DNA of 6,599 nucleotides from Porticoccaceae bacterium (GCA_030741175.1 JASLVT010000076.1:1-6599); one strand, 5' to 3'. Positions 1 through 6,405 are shown, counted from the stretch's first letter. Made by a program: numbers and translations. Notes: generated by a model from the sequence alone, not told the origin.

Positions 1-1
1 G

Positions 2-730
2 TTCTATGCCACTATCACCGCTACTGGTGCTGAGATTCGCATCCCAGAAAACTACACCGACACTGAAGGTCGTGTAAACCCATGTTCAAATGGCGAGGGT
101 GATTGTGTGACAGTGGGTCGTGATATCGGTACATTGATTACCAATAATATCGGTGAGACTCAAAGCGTGGGTGCTGAGCTTGAATTTGACTGGCGTCCCT
201 ATGATGGTGGTCGCATCAATGGTTGGGTTGCTTATCTAGACTCCGAGATCAAGAAGTTTGACGGTGCTCAGGATGACTGGTTCTGCTTTGAGCGTGCGCT
301 GTTGGGTATGACTCGCTGTACTGCCACTACCGTAGCTGAAGACGGCGGTCTTGTGCGCGACACTAGCTTTGTTGGCAATGCTATGCCTTGGTCGCCTGAA
401 TACTCTGTGACAGTTAACTATGAGCACAACTGGTATTTGGATAATGGTTTACGTCTAAGCCCCTATGTGTCTGTTCACTGGCAGGATGAAATGTACTTCG
501 ACAAGTCTAACTTTGGCGAGGGTGCGTTACATTCTGGTCAGGAAGCCTATACATCGGCTGACTTTGCTCTTCGTCTTATTAACGAAGAGAGCCGTTGGGC
601 AGTCGAGGCCTATGTGCGCAATGTCACTGACGAGTTGATCCGCGGTTGGGCTGATCGTGGTCCTGGCTATATGCGTGCTTCATTTAATAAGCCACGTCAC
701 TACGGCATTAAATTCAATATGGCATTCTAA
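2..730 (+). CDS. TonB-dependent outer-membrane receptor, C-terminal part (5' truncated by window edge)
   Basis: The reading frame is open from base 2 to a TAA at 728-730, so 242 residues of the C-terminus are visible and the plug domain and start lie outside the window. The visible part reads as alternating amphipathic beta-strands with aromatic girdles, as in a 22-strand barrel. It contains the typical strand 'SVGAELEFDWRP' and a C-terminal 'VRNVTDE' followed by a Pro-Arg-x-Tyr-Gly-Ile block. It ends in Lys-Phe-Asn-Met-Ala-Phe, and a terminal Phe is the usual signal for outer-membrane insertion. Two pairs of cysteines in probable extracellular loops (Pro-Cys...Asp-Cys, and Phe-Cys...Arg-Cys) may form disulfides. 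The family takes up ligands such as siderophores, vitamins or oligosaccharides using TonB energy. The ligand cannot be read from this fragment; a glucan oligosaccharide is only suggested by the GH3 gene about 3 kb downstream. The gene ends at a strong terminator, so it is not co-transcribed with the kinase operon. Confidence 0.9.
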   Translation, partial: FYATITATGAEIRIPENYTDTEGRVNPCSNGEGDCVTVGRDIGTLITNNIGETQSVGAELEFDWRPYDGGRINGWVAYLDSEIKKFDGAQDDWFCFERALLGMTRCTATTVAEDGGLVRDTSFVGNAMPWSPEYSVTVNYEHNWYLDNGLRLSPYVSVHWQDEMYFDKSNFGEGALHSGQEAYTSADFALRLINEESRWAVEAYVRNVTDELIRGWADRGPGYMRASFNKPRHYGIKFNMAF

Positions 731-758
731 TGCCCCATTGATTAGCTGTTAGTCAACT

Positions 759-790
759 AAAAAACCGCGCTGTAAAAAGCGCGGTTTTTT
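759..790. terminator. Bidirectional rho-independent terminator between convergent genes
   Basis: There is a perfect 12-bp inverted repeat, AAAAAACCGCGC at 759-770 and GCGCGGTTTTTT at 779-790, with an 8-nt loop (TGTAAAAA). The stem is GC-rich at its centre. A run of T follows on the + strand (785-791), and because the 5' arm begins with A's, a T run also follows on the - strand. It therefore fits termination of both the receptor gene (stop at 730) and the convergent methyltransferase gene. The TAA of the latter (790-792 on the minus strand) directly abuts the stem. Confidence 0.9.
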
Positions 791-1401
791 TATGCCTCTA
801 TCACCATAAGATATTTTTCAGTTTTCCATGGCTGGTAAATTCGTCTTGTCACTACCTCGGCGGCAAAGGCTTCAACACAGAGGTCGACCAGGGCCCAAAA
901 GGGTGGCCGTCCTGGATCGGCAATAATCAGTCGCTTAACACCAGCGTTGAGGGCGAGATCGAGTAAATTAAATAACGGCTGTGTCATTTCATCCCAGAAG
1001 CAAATATCGGTGCCAATCAGTAACTGATAGTCGCTCAGTTCGGTGCGGGTAAGTGTTTCAAAACCGCGCGCCTGAAAGTTCATAACACATTGATTCAGTT
1101 CGGCTTGCAGTGCTAGAAATGGTGCCACGCTATGGTCAATATCAATACCGGTGACCTCAGCTTGGTATTGCTGCGCCAAGAACAGTCCGGTGAGACCCCA
1201 GCCGCAACCAATATCTAGAACCTTGCTCGATGGCTCTGGAGGATAGCTGTGCAGATAATCCATAAGCACAAAGCTTGAGCGCCAGACTTTATTGCCATGG
1301 GCGCTATGGCCATTTTGTTGACGTTTTAGTCTGCGTACACCGGGATGGCTTGCACGCAGGGCTTTGATGCCGAGATACTCGACAAAATGCTGTTGGTTCA
1401 T
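790..1401 (-). CDS. Class I SAM-dependent methyltransferase, small-molecule or protein-lysine (MTase-16-like) type
   Basis: This is a 203-residue soluble protein with a seven-beta-strand Rossmann methyltransferase core. Motif I is VLDIGCGWGL (residues 61-70), the glycine-rich SAM-binding loop. GIDID at 85-89 supplies the acidic residue at the end of strand 2 that binds the SAM ribose. After strand 4 comes DICFWDEM (132-139), whose Asp-x-x-Phe fits the (D/E)xx(Y/F) post-II motif of the METTL/methyltransferase-16 group, a group that includes protein-lysine methyltransferases. IIADPGRPPF at 159-168 forms the strand-5/loop region. The N-terminal ~50 residues are basic and may help select the substrate. 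The ATG at 1399-1401 has only a poor Shine-Dalgarno sequence, but no alternative start is better. The gene is transcribed alone, divergent from the kinase operon. The substrate is unknown; protein lysine is one possibility, and similar bacterial proteins are usually annotated only as 'methyltransferase'. Confidence 0.85.
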   Translation of the reverse strand: MNQQHFVEYLGIKALRASHPGVRRLKRQQNGHSAHGNKVWRSSFVLMDYLHSYPPEPSSKVLDIGCGWGLTGLFLAQQYQAEVTGIDIDHSVAPFLALQAELNQCVMNFQARGFETLTRTELSDYQLLIGTDICFWDEMTQPLFNLLDLALNAGVKRLIIADPGRPPFWALVDLCVEAFAAEVVTRRIYQPWKTEKYLMVIEA

Positions 1402-1528
1402 ATTTTACGCAGGGCCAAAGATGTAAATGGTAGCAGGTTAGACCTCAATTGATGAATAAAATAGATCAACATTAGGGCGGCGAATTGTGTTATTTTCCAC
1501 TTGTTTCTAATTGTTTTTAAAGATTTCT
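1402..1528. promoter_or_regulatory. Divergent intergenic region between methyltransferase and kinase operon
   Basis: Promoters for both the leftward methyltransferase and the rightward kinase operon must lie in or close to this 127-bp gap. On the + strand, TCTAAT at 1506-1511 matches the sigma-70 -10 hexamer at 5 of 6 positions. The best -35 nearby (TTGTGT, 1485-1490) is poor, with a short 15-bp spacer, and the resulting leader before ATG 1529 would be only about 11 nt. A short inverted repeat TTGAT (1449-1453) / ATCAA (1465-1469) flanks an A/T-rich spacer and could be an operator, but 5-bp arms are weak evidence. No hairpin terminator or RNA gene is visible here. Confidence 0.3.
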
Positions 1529-2656
1529 ATGGTTGAGCAAAATCTGCCCCCGTTTGTTCAGGCGGTCTACCGCAACACTACGTACCAATTTTGGGTTTTG
1601 CAATTGGTCGGCTGGTTCGGCCTTTGTCTGATTAGTTTTGTCAGTCTAACGCTGTGGTATAACCAGCAAACTTTTGCCTATATTGCCCATACATTATTGC
1701 AGTCAGTATTGGGTATTTTGGTGTCTTGGCCACTGCGGCCGCTATTCCATTACTTTTGGAATAAATCGGTCTGGTCGCGCTTTACTGCTTCAATTGTTGG
1801 CGTATTAGTTTGCTCGATAATCTGGACTATGCTGCGAATCACCACGTTTATGTCAATGACTGGCGAGCAGGGTTTGTGGAACGATTTTGGTGGTTGGTTA
1901 TTTGGTTCTATTATGATTTTTAGCTGCTGGGCGGCTTTCTATTATGGAGTCAAGTTTTATCAGTTATTGCAATTTGAGCACGCGACACTATTGCGCATTG
2001 CCGCAGAAAATAAAGAGCAGCAATTAAGGCGCTCACAGGCTGAAGCTATTGCCCATGAGGCACAGCTTAAAATGCTGCGCTATCAGTTAAATCCCCATTT
2101 TTTGTTTAATACTCTCAATGCCATCGCGGCATTGGTGGCGACAAAAGAGATGCACAGGGCGAGCGCGATGATCGTCCAATTAAGCGATTTTTTACGCTAT
2201 TCCTTAGACAATGACCCGGTTAGGCGGGTGACGTTAAAGGAAGAAATGGATGCGCTAAAGCTTTATCTTAATATCGAACAGACTAGATTTGCTGAGCGTT
2301 TAGAATTAGAGTTCGACATTGACCCTTCATCAGAGGATGCCCGTATTCCTAGTTTGATACTTCAGCCTCTGGTTGAGAACGCGATTAAATACGCGATTGC
2401 GCCGATGGAAGAGGGGGGCAAGATATCCGTATTGGCGGCGCTTGATAACGAGTATGTGCAGATAGAAATGTTAGATACCGGCCCCGGTATGCAGTCCGAT
2501 GACGCACCACTAGAGGGTATTGGTATCGGCCTTAAAAACACCGTGGACCGTCTCCATGAATTTTATGGTGACAATTATACCTTTAACTTAGAGTCAGGAG
2601 CCTCTGGGGGATTAAAGGTATTTATGCGTCTACCATTGGAAAAGCAGAGTAGATAG
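1529..2656 (+). CDS. LytS-type membrane sensor histidine kinase (His_kinase / HATPase_c)
   Basis: The protein has 375 residues from ATG 1529. A TTG at 1511 in frame would add six residues, but nothing like a ribosome site precedes it, while AAAGA (1519-1523) sits 5 nt before the ATG. Numbering from the ATG, four hydrophobic helices lie at about 21-44, 50-73, 86-109 and 121-146, with short loops and no large periplasmic domain. A charged, probably coiled-coil linker (about 148-185) leads to the His_kinase box LRYQLNPHFLFNTLNAI, with the phosphoacceptor His at 190. The ATP-binding domain shows the N box LVENAIKYA (281-289), the G1 box DTGPGM (316-321) and the G2 box GIGIGLKN (330-337), so the catalytic set is complete. 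It should autophosphorylate and pass phosphate to the LytTR regulator encoded 7 bp downstream. The signal is unknown; the small sensor region suggests a membrane-embedded or membrane-state signal. The start codon choice is the main uncertainty. Confidence 0.93.
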   Translation: MVEQNLPPFVQAVYRNTTYQFWVLQLVGWFGLCLISFVSLTLWYNQQTFAYIAHTLLQSVLGILVSWPLRPLFHYFWNKSVWSRFTASIVGVLVCSIIWTMLRITTFMSMTGEQGLWNDFGGWLFGSIMIFSCWAAFYYGVKFYQLLQFEHATLLRIAAENKEQQLRRSQAEAIAHEAQLKMLRYQLNPHFLFNTLNAIAALVATKEMHRASAMIVQLSDFLRYSLDNDPVRRVTLKEEMDALKLYLNIEQTRFAERLELEFDIDPSSEDARIPSLILQPLVENAIKYAIAPMEEGGKISVLAALDNEYVQIEMLDTGPGMQSDDAPLEGIGIGLKNTVDRLHEFYGDNYTFNLESGASGGLKVFMRLPLEKQSR

Positions 2657-2663
2657 TTAGGTT

Positions 2664-3467
2664 ATGCAAAAACTCAGGGCCATAACTGTTGATGACGAGC
2701 CTCTGGCGTTAGAGTTCCTGCGCTCGTGCTTGGCAGAGAGTGCAGATGTTGAGATCGTCGCTGAATGTCGCAATGGGCGCGATGCGGTTGCTGCCGCCAT
2801 TAAACATCAACCGGATCTGTTATTTTTGGATATTCAGATGCCAGGTATTAATGGATTTGAAGTGGTTAAAGCGCTGCAGGCAGATTTGATGCCGATGGTG
2901 ATTTTTGTCACCGCTTTTGATCAATTTGCAGTTGAAGCATTTGATCTTCACGCGGTGGACTACATCCTTAAACCCCTTGATAAGGAGCGCGTCGGACGCT
3001 CGATAGAGCGAGCTATCGATCGCTTAAAAAGTGATCAAGAGCAAAGTTTTAAAACCCCATTAATCGGTGCTATCGATTCGATTTCTGATCGTGTTGCCAG
3101 CAAAACGGTGACCAAGTCAGAGGGTAAACTTCCCTCTGGCATTCAGCGTAAACTGGTGGTGCGCGATTCTGGTGTGGTTAAAGTAATTCCTTTTGATGAT
3201 ATCGATTGGGTGGATGCGGCAGGAGATTATATGTGTGTTCATGCTGCCGGAGAGACCCATATTGTCCGAAGCACCCTAACGGAACTGATTAGTAAGTTAG
3301 ACGACAGTTTATTTGTGCGAATTCATCGCTCGACCATTGTGAATATCGAGCGAGTGGTCAGTGTTAGTCCATTACAAAAAGGTGGTAGCCTGTTACATCT
3401 GTCCGGTGGCGAAGAGCTCAAAGTTAGTCGAAATTACCGCGAAGCGATACGTAATTTATTCCAGTAA
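2664..3467 (+). CDS. LytTR-family DNA-binding response regulator
   Basis: The protein has 267 residues. The N-terminal receiver domain (about 4-120) has the acidic pair Asp10-Asp11, the phosphoacceptor Asp56 in LFLDIQMPG, the switch Thr83 in FVTAFD, and Lys103 in the ILKPLD motif, so it should be phosphorylated normally. A polar linker (about 124-160) rich in Ser and Lys joins it to a LytTR domain (about 162-265), recognised by VIPFDDIDWVDAAGDYM and the signature FVRIHRSTIVNI (217-228), and ending in SRNYREAI. LytTR domains bind pairs of direct repeats about two helical turns apart. The start ATG is 7 bp after the kinase stop, with a weak TTAGG just upstream, so translation is probably coupled to the kinase. 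The pair forms one operon. Targets are unknown. The downstream GH3 gene is a reasonable candidate because the 224-bp gap between them has repeat structure, but this is inference. Confidence 0.93.
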   Translation: MQKLRAITVDDEPLALEFLRSCLAESADVEIVAECRNGRDAVAAAIKHQPDLLFLDIQMPGINGFEVVKALQADLMPMVIFVTAFDQFAVEAFDLHAVDYILKPLDKERVGRSIERAIDRLKSDQEQSFKTPLIGAIDSISDRVASKTVTKSEGKLPSGIQRKLVVRDSGVVKVIPFDDIDWVDAAGDYMCVHAAGETHIVRSTLTELISKLDDSLFVRIHRSTIVNIERVVSVSPLQKGGSLLHLSGGEELKVSRNYREAIRNLFQ

Positions 3468-3517
3468 TTCGCTTCTAGGCCGCAAAAAACCTGATCTTTT
3501 TCTCGATTTGTCCCGTT

Positions 3518-3545
3518 TACCGCAGATCACAAACAGGCTACCGCA
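3518..3545 (+). repeat. Direct repeat TACCGCA with 21-bp period (possible LytTR-type operator)
   Basis: TACCGCA occurs at 3518-3524 and again at 3539-3545, exactly 21 bp start to start. Both copies are followed by TCAC, after GA in the first copy and directly in the second. The spacing equals two turns of B-DNA and matches the geometry known for LytTR-family regulators such as AgrA and ComE, which bind two ~9-bp repeats separated by about 12 bp. The repeat lies just downstream of a LytTR regulator gene and upstream of the GH3 gene. The base match to the published LytTR consensus is only partial, so the assignment is inference. Confidence 0.35.
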
Positions 3546-3639
3546 TCACGCCTTCCCCTTGCTTAGTCTCCATGTCACCCTTCTCCTCGGTCATCACATC
3601 CGGCACTAACAATATTCAATAACGAATTGATCGGATCTG

Positions 3640-3670
3640 CTAAAAGCACCTCTATTTTTAGTGCTTTTAG
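3640..3670. repeat. Perfect 10-bp inverted repeat upstream of GH3 start
   Basis: CTAAAAGCAC (3640-3649) and GTGCTTTTAG (3661-3670) are exact reverse complements separated by an 11-nt loop. The stem is A/T-rich at its base and is not followed by a T run, so it is a poor intrinsic terminator. It could be an operator palindrome or an RNA hairpin in the leader of the GH3 transcript. A third copy of the arm, TAAAAGCACT at 3697-3706, overlaps the beginning of the GH3 gene and can pair with the same 3' arm. Confidence 0.6.
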
Positions 3671-3691
3671 ACTGTTTTGGCGGGGTTATAA

Positions 3692-6220
3692 ATGAGTAAA
3701 AGCACTTGGGACATTACTATTATGCAAGGTCAGTCAGCCGCGATTAATTTCGCTTTTTTTAATTCCATTCCTAAAGCGTTGGCAACACTTGCTTTGATGA
3801 CGGTCACCTGTCTGTTGGCTCCAGCGGCAGTAGCAGATGTTAATGCAGATGTTGAGAGTAGGGTAAAAACTATTCTCAGCGGTTTGAGCTTGGAAGAAAA
3901 AGTTGGCCAGATGGTGCAGGGTGAAATTAAATGGGTGTCACCTGCAGATGTCACGAAATACCATTTGGGCTCTGTGTTAAATGGCGGTGGCTCATTTCCA
4001 AATCAGCGTAAAGATTCCTCAATTGCTGACTGGCTAGATTTAGCCGATAGCTACTATAAAGCATCGCTAAAAACTAAGTCAGGTATCCCACTTATCTGGG
4101 GTACAGATGCTGTTCATGGCCATAATAATGTCGTTGGTGCTACGCTTTTTCCCCACAATATTGGTTTGGGTGCTGCTAATGACCCTGAACTGCTGAGAGA
4201 GATTGGCGCCATCACTGCACGAGAGGTCGCGGCAACAGGAATCGACTGGATTTTCGCGCCCACGGTCGCTGTGGTAAAAGATGATCGCTGGGGTCGTACC
4301 TATGAAGGCTATAGTGATGAGTCGCCGATTGTGCGTGCCTATGGCGGGAAAATTGTCGAGGGAATTCAGGGCACTGCTGAACAGTTGCGTCGTGATTCCG
4401 AAAAGGTTATCGCTTCGGCGAAACACTGGATTGGTGATGGTGGTACCTTCAGAGGGCAAGATCAGGGCAATACAGTAATGAGCCTAGAGGATCTCCTCGA
4501 TCGGCATGGCCAAGGCTATATAACTGCGCTTGAAGCCGATGTGCAGACGGTAATGGCCTCCTTTAATAGTTGGAATGGAGAGAAGCTGCATGGTCATAAG
4601 CAGCTGCTGACAGATGTACTTAAAGAGCAAATGGATTTTGATGGTTTTGTTGTTAGTGACTGGAATGGTATAGGGCAGGTTGAGGGTTGTACCAATCAGA
4701 GTTGCGCGCAGGCAATTAACGCCGGTATCGATATGCTGATGGTGCCAGAGGACTGGAAACAGGTGTACAAAAATACTCTTGCACAGGTTCGTAGTGGTGA
4801 GATTTCCATGGCACGTATTGATGACGCTGTCAGCCGCATCCTGCGTGTAAAATTGCGCGCTGGTATGTTTGAGAAGCCCGCACCCTCCAAGCGCAAGATT
4901 GCTGCCGACAGCAGTATTATCGGCTCTGCTCCCCATCGCGCGGTGGCTCGAGAGGCGGTTAGAAAGTCTTTGGTAATGCTTAAAAACCGCAACCAGTTGC
5001 TGCCACTAAAGCCCAATCAGCATATTCTTGTTACAGGTGATGGTGCCGATAACATTGGTAAGCAAAGTGGTGGTTGGACCATCACTTGGCAGGGCACCGA
5101 GAATCTCAATAGTGACTTCCCCGGTGCGACGTCAATTTACGCAGGTATTGATCAGGCAGTAGCTGAGATTGGCGGTACCACTGAGCTATCTACCGATGGT
5201 AGCTTTGTTAAAAAACCTGATGTGGCCGTAGTGGTATTTGGCGAAAACCCCTATGCTGAAGGCTCTGGTGATAGAGATTCACTGCTGCATGACGATGGTC
5301 TGCAAACAGACCTAAAGTTATTGCGCGAACTCAAGCAGCAGAATATCCCTGTGGTTGCAATTCTACTGACGGGTCGCCCACTGTGGCTGAATGCGGAGCT
5401 AAATAGTTCAGATGCCTTTGTGGTGGCCTGGCTACCAGGTTCCGAGGGTGGCGGTATTGCCGATGTCATAGTCGCCGATGCTGAAGGCAAGCCTCGATTC
5501 GACTTTACCGGTAAGCTGTCTTTTGATTGGCCAGCAACTGAAATCAATGCGAGCAATGAAAATTTCCCCGTATCAGAGTACCTAATGAAGCGCGGCCAGG
5601 GTTTGTCCTATGGCGATACTGAGATAATTGCTGAAAATCTTAGTGAGAAGATGTTAATTGATACATCGTCCAAAGAGCGGTTGGTGTTTAGTGGTACCAC
5701 TCGATCGCCATGGAAAGCCTATGTCGGTGACGCCAGTAATTGGCGCAAGATGGTCAGTGGTAAGTCCACAAGCGCGTCTTATGGTAATCTAACAGTCACC
5801 ACTGTTGATGGTGCGGTTCAAGAGGACTCTCGTCGTGTGGAGTGGGGGTCTGGTCATGAGAGTCAGTTTTACTGGCAGACCGACAACTCTGTGAATTTCT
5901 CCGATTTGCCTGGTGAGCTCCCCGCCTTGATGATGACGTTTATGGTGGACAAGCATCCAGAGGGGCGCGTTACTCTGCGTATGGATTGTGAATGGCCCTG
6001 TCGTGGTGAGCTTCCCATCACCAGATTATTGCGAGCACAACCGGAGGGTAAGTTAACCAAAATGGGCATTAGTTTGGCTTGCTTCGAAAAGTTTGGTGTG
6101 GATTTAAGGAAGGTTAACTCGCCCTTGGTGTTGGTTGCCTCTGAACCATTCGCGATTACCTTTAGAGATGTTCGGGTCGTCGGTAATGCACCTAGCCCCT
6201 ATGTAGTTAAATGTAATTAG
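3692..6220 (+). CDS. Exported glycoside hydrolase family 3: exo-1,3/1,4-beta-glucan glucohydrolase, ExoP-like
   Basis: The protein has 842 residues and should remove glucose from non-reducing ends of beta-glucans, probably in the periplasm. A Sec signal is visible: hydrophobic core about 29-47, likely cleavage after Ala-Val-Ala48. There is no lipobox. The GH3 N-terminal barrel (about 57-395) shows GTDAVHGHNN (137-146, sugar-binding Asp139), WGRTYEGY (200-207), KHWIGDGGT (244-252) and FVVSDWNGI with nucleophile Asp323. Cys333 and Cys338 just after it probably form the conserved disulfide loop. The C-terminal alpha/beta sandwich (about 425-640) has GGWTITWQG (460-468) and FGENPYAEGSGD (516-527), where Glu523 is the likely acid/base by comparison with barley ExoI. 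AWLPGSEGGG follows at 579-588. Residues about 650-842 form an extra domain, as in Pseudoalteromonas ExoP, which is of similar length. ATG 3692 has GCGGGG 6 nt upstream; ATG 3722 is an alternative that shortens the long N-region by ten residues. The gene is followed by its own terminator. Confidence 0.95.
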   Translation: MSKSTWDITIMQGQSAAINFAFFNSIPKALATLALMTVTCLLAPAAVADVNADVESRVKTILSGLSLEEKVGQMVQGEIKWVSPADVTKYHLGSVLNGGGSFPNQRKDSSIADWLDLADSYYKASLKTKSGIPLIWGTDAVHGHNNVVGATLFPHNIGLGAANDPELLREIGAITAREVAATGIDWIFAPTVAVVKDDRWGRTYEGYSDESPIVRAYGGKIVEGIQGTAEQLRRDSEKVIASAKHWIGDGGTFRGQDQGNTVMSLEDLLDRHGQGYITALEADVQTVMASFNSWNGEKLHGHKQLLTDVLKEQMDFDGFVVSDWNGIGQVEGCTNQSCAQAINAGIDMLMVPEDWKQVYKNTLAQVRSGEISMARIDDAVSRILRVKLRAGMFEKPAPSKRKIAADSSIIGSAPHRAVAREAVRKSLVMLKNRNQLLPLKPNQHILVTGDGADNIGKQSGGWTITWQGTENLNSDFPGATSIYAGIDQAVAEIGGTTELSTDGSFVKKPDVAVVVFGENPYAEGSGDRDSLLHDDGLQTDLKLLRELKQQNIPVVAILLTGRPLWLNAELNSSDAFVVAWLPGSEGGGIADVIVADAEGKPRFDFTGKLSFDWPATEINASNENFPVSEYLMKRGQGLSYGDTEIIAENLSEKMLIDTSSKERLVFSGTTRSPWKAYVGDASNWRKMVSGKSTSASYGNLTVTTVDGAVQEDSRRVEWGSGHESQFYWQTDNSVNFSDLPGELPALMMTFMVDKHPEGRVTLRMDCEWPCRGELPITRLLRAQPEGKLTKMGISLACFEKFGVDLRKVNSPLVLVASEPFAITFRDVRVVGNAPSPYVVKCN

Positions 6221-6247
6221 TCTATTCAACATCTATTTATGAGTACT

Positions 6248-6275
6248 AAAAAAGGGTCTTGGTAGGCCCTTTTTT
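6248..6275 (+). terminator. Rho-independent terminator of GH3 gene
   Basis: AAAAAAGGGTC (6248-6258) pairs with GGCCCTTTTTT (6265-6275) around a 6-nt loop (TTGGTA). The stem has 11 base pairs with one T-G wobble, and its 3' arm ends in a T run. It lies 27 bp after the GH3 stop codon and probably isolates the GH3 transcript from the next gene. The A-run before the stem could let it also act in the other direction, but no convergent gene is present. Confidence 0.85.
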
Positions 6276-6335
6276 AATACCGTTTTCTCTCGTTTTTATG
6301 CTGGCTTTTTGGGTACTCTTTGGTCAGTTACTGTC

Positions 6336-6365
6336 TTGGTATACATGATCTGCTGTTGATAGTAT
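6336..6365 (+). promoter_or_regulatory. Candidate sigma-70 promoter for the HD-domain gene
   Basis: TTGGTA (6336-6341) is followed after 18 bp by TAGTAT (6360-6365), which is preceded by TG plus one base, an extended -10 pattern. Each hexamer matches consensus at 4 of 6 positions. The site lies between the GH3 terminator and the next start codon, where a promoter is expected. No other stronger pair was found by eye. Confidence 0.35.
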
Positions 6366-6405
6366 TCTGATCTCGGTGCAATAAAAAGCAAAGGGGGCCA
6401 TGGCA

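Larger units (their letters stand above)
3468..3691. other. Intergenic region between LytTR regulator and GH3 gene, with repeats
   Basis: This 224-bp gap holds no convincing gene. No classical terminator (GC-rich stem plus T run) follows the regulator gene, so read-through into the GH3 gene is possible. The region carries a 7-bp direct repeat with 21-bp period and, closer to the GH3 start, a 10-bp inverted repeat with a third copy of its arm further on; each is listed separately. A weak sigma-70-like promoter can be drawn (TTGATC at 3627-3632, 18-bp spacer, TCTATT at 3651-3656), with low confidence. Confidence 0.6.

Noticed and set aside
236..427. Minus-strand 63-codon open frame inside the receptor gene
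   Set aside because: It lies fully within a well-supported barrel-coding frame, with no ribosome site or recognisable protein.
1511..1528. TTG 1511 as the kinase start
   Set aside because: Only T-rich sequence precedes it, without a ribosome site; ATG 1529 is a better codon with at least a weak AAAGA upstream.
3513..3521. CCGTTTACC as an AlgR-type binding site
   Set aside because: It resembles the AlgR consensus at most positions, but it is a single unrepeated copy overlapping the TACCGCA repeat, and no genome-wide comparison is possible here.
3361..3609. 82-codon open frame overlapping the end of the regulator gene and running into the intergenic region
   Set aside because: It begins inside the LytTR coding region in another frame, has no ribosome site, and its translation shows no family features; the LytTR frame is clearly the real one.
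3640..3670. Inverted repeat read as an intrinsic terminator of the regulator operon
   Set aside because: The stem is A/T-rich at its base, the loop is 11 nt, and no T run follows (the next bases are ACTGTTTTGG); it is 170 bp beyond the regulator stop.
3692..3838. GH3 protein as a lipoprotein, because of Cys40 near the end of the hydrophobic core
   Set aside because: The residues before Cys40 are Thr-Val-Thr, which does not fit a lipobox (Gly, Ala or Ser is needed just before Cys); a standard Ala-x-Ala cleavage site follows at 46-48.
4079..5016. Minus-strand open frames inside the GH3 gene (4079-4459, 4484-4936, 4696-5016)
   Set aside because: They lie opposite conserved GH3 motifs, overlap one another, and have low-complexity, family-less translations; they are shadows of the real gene.
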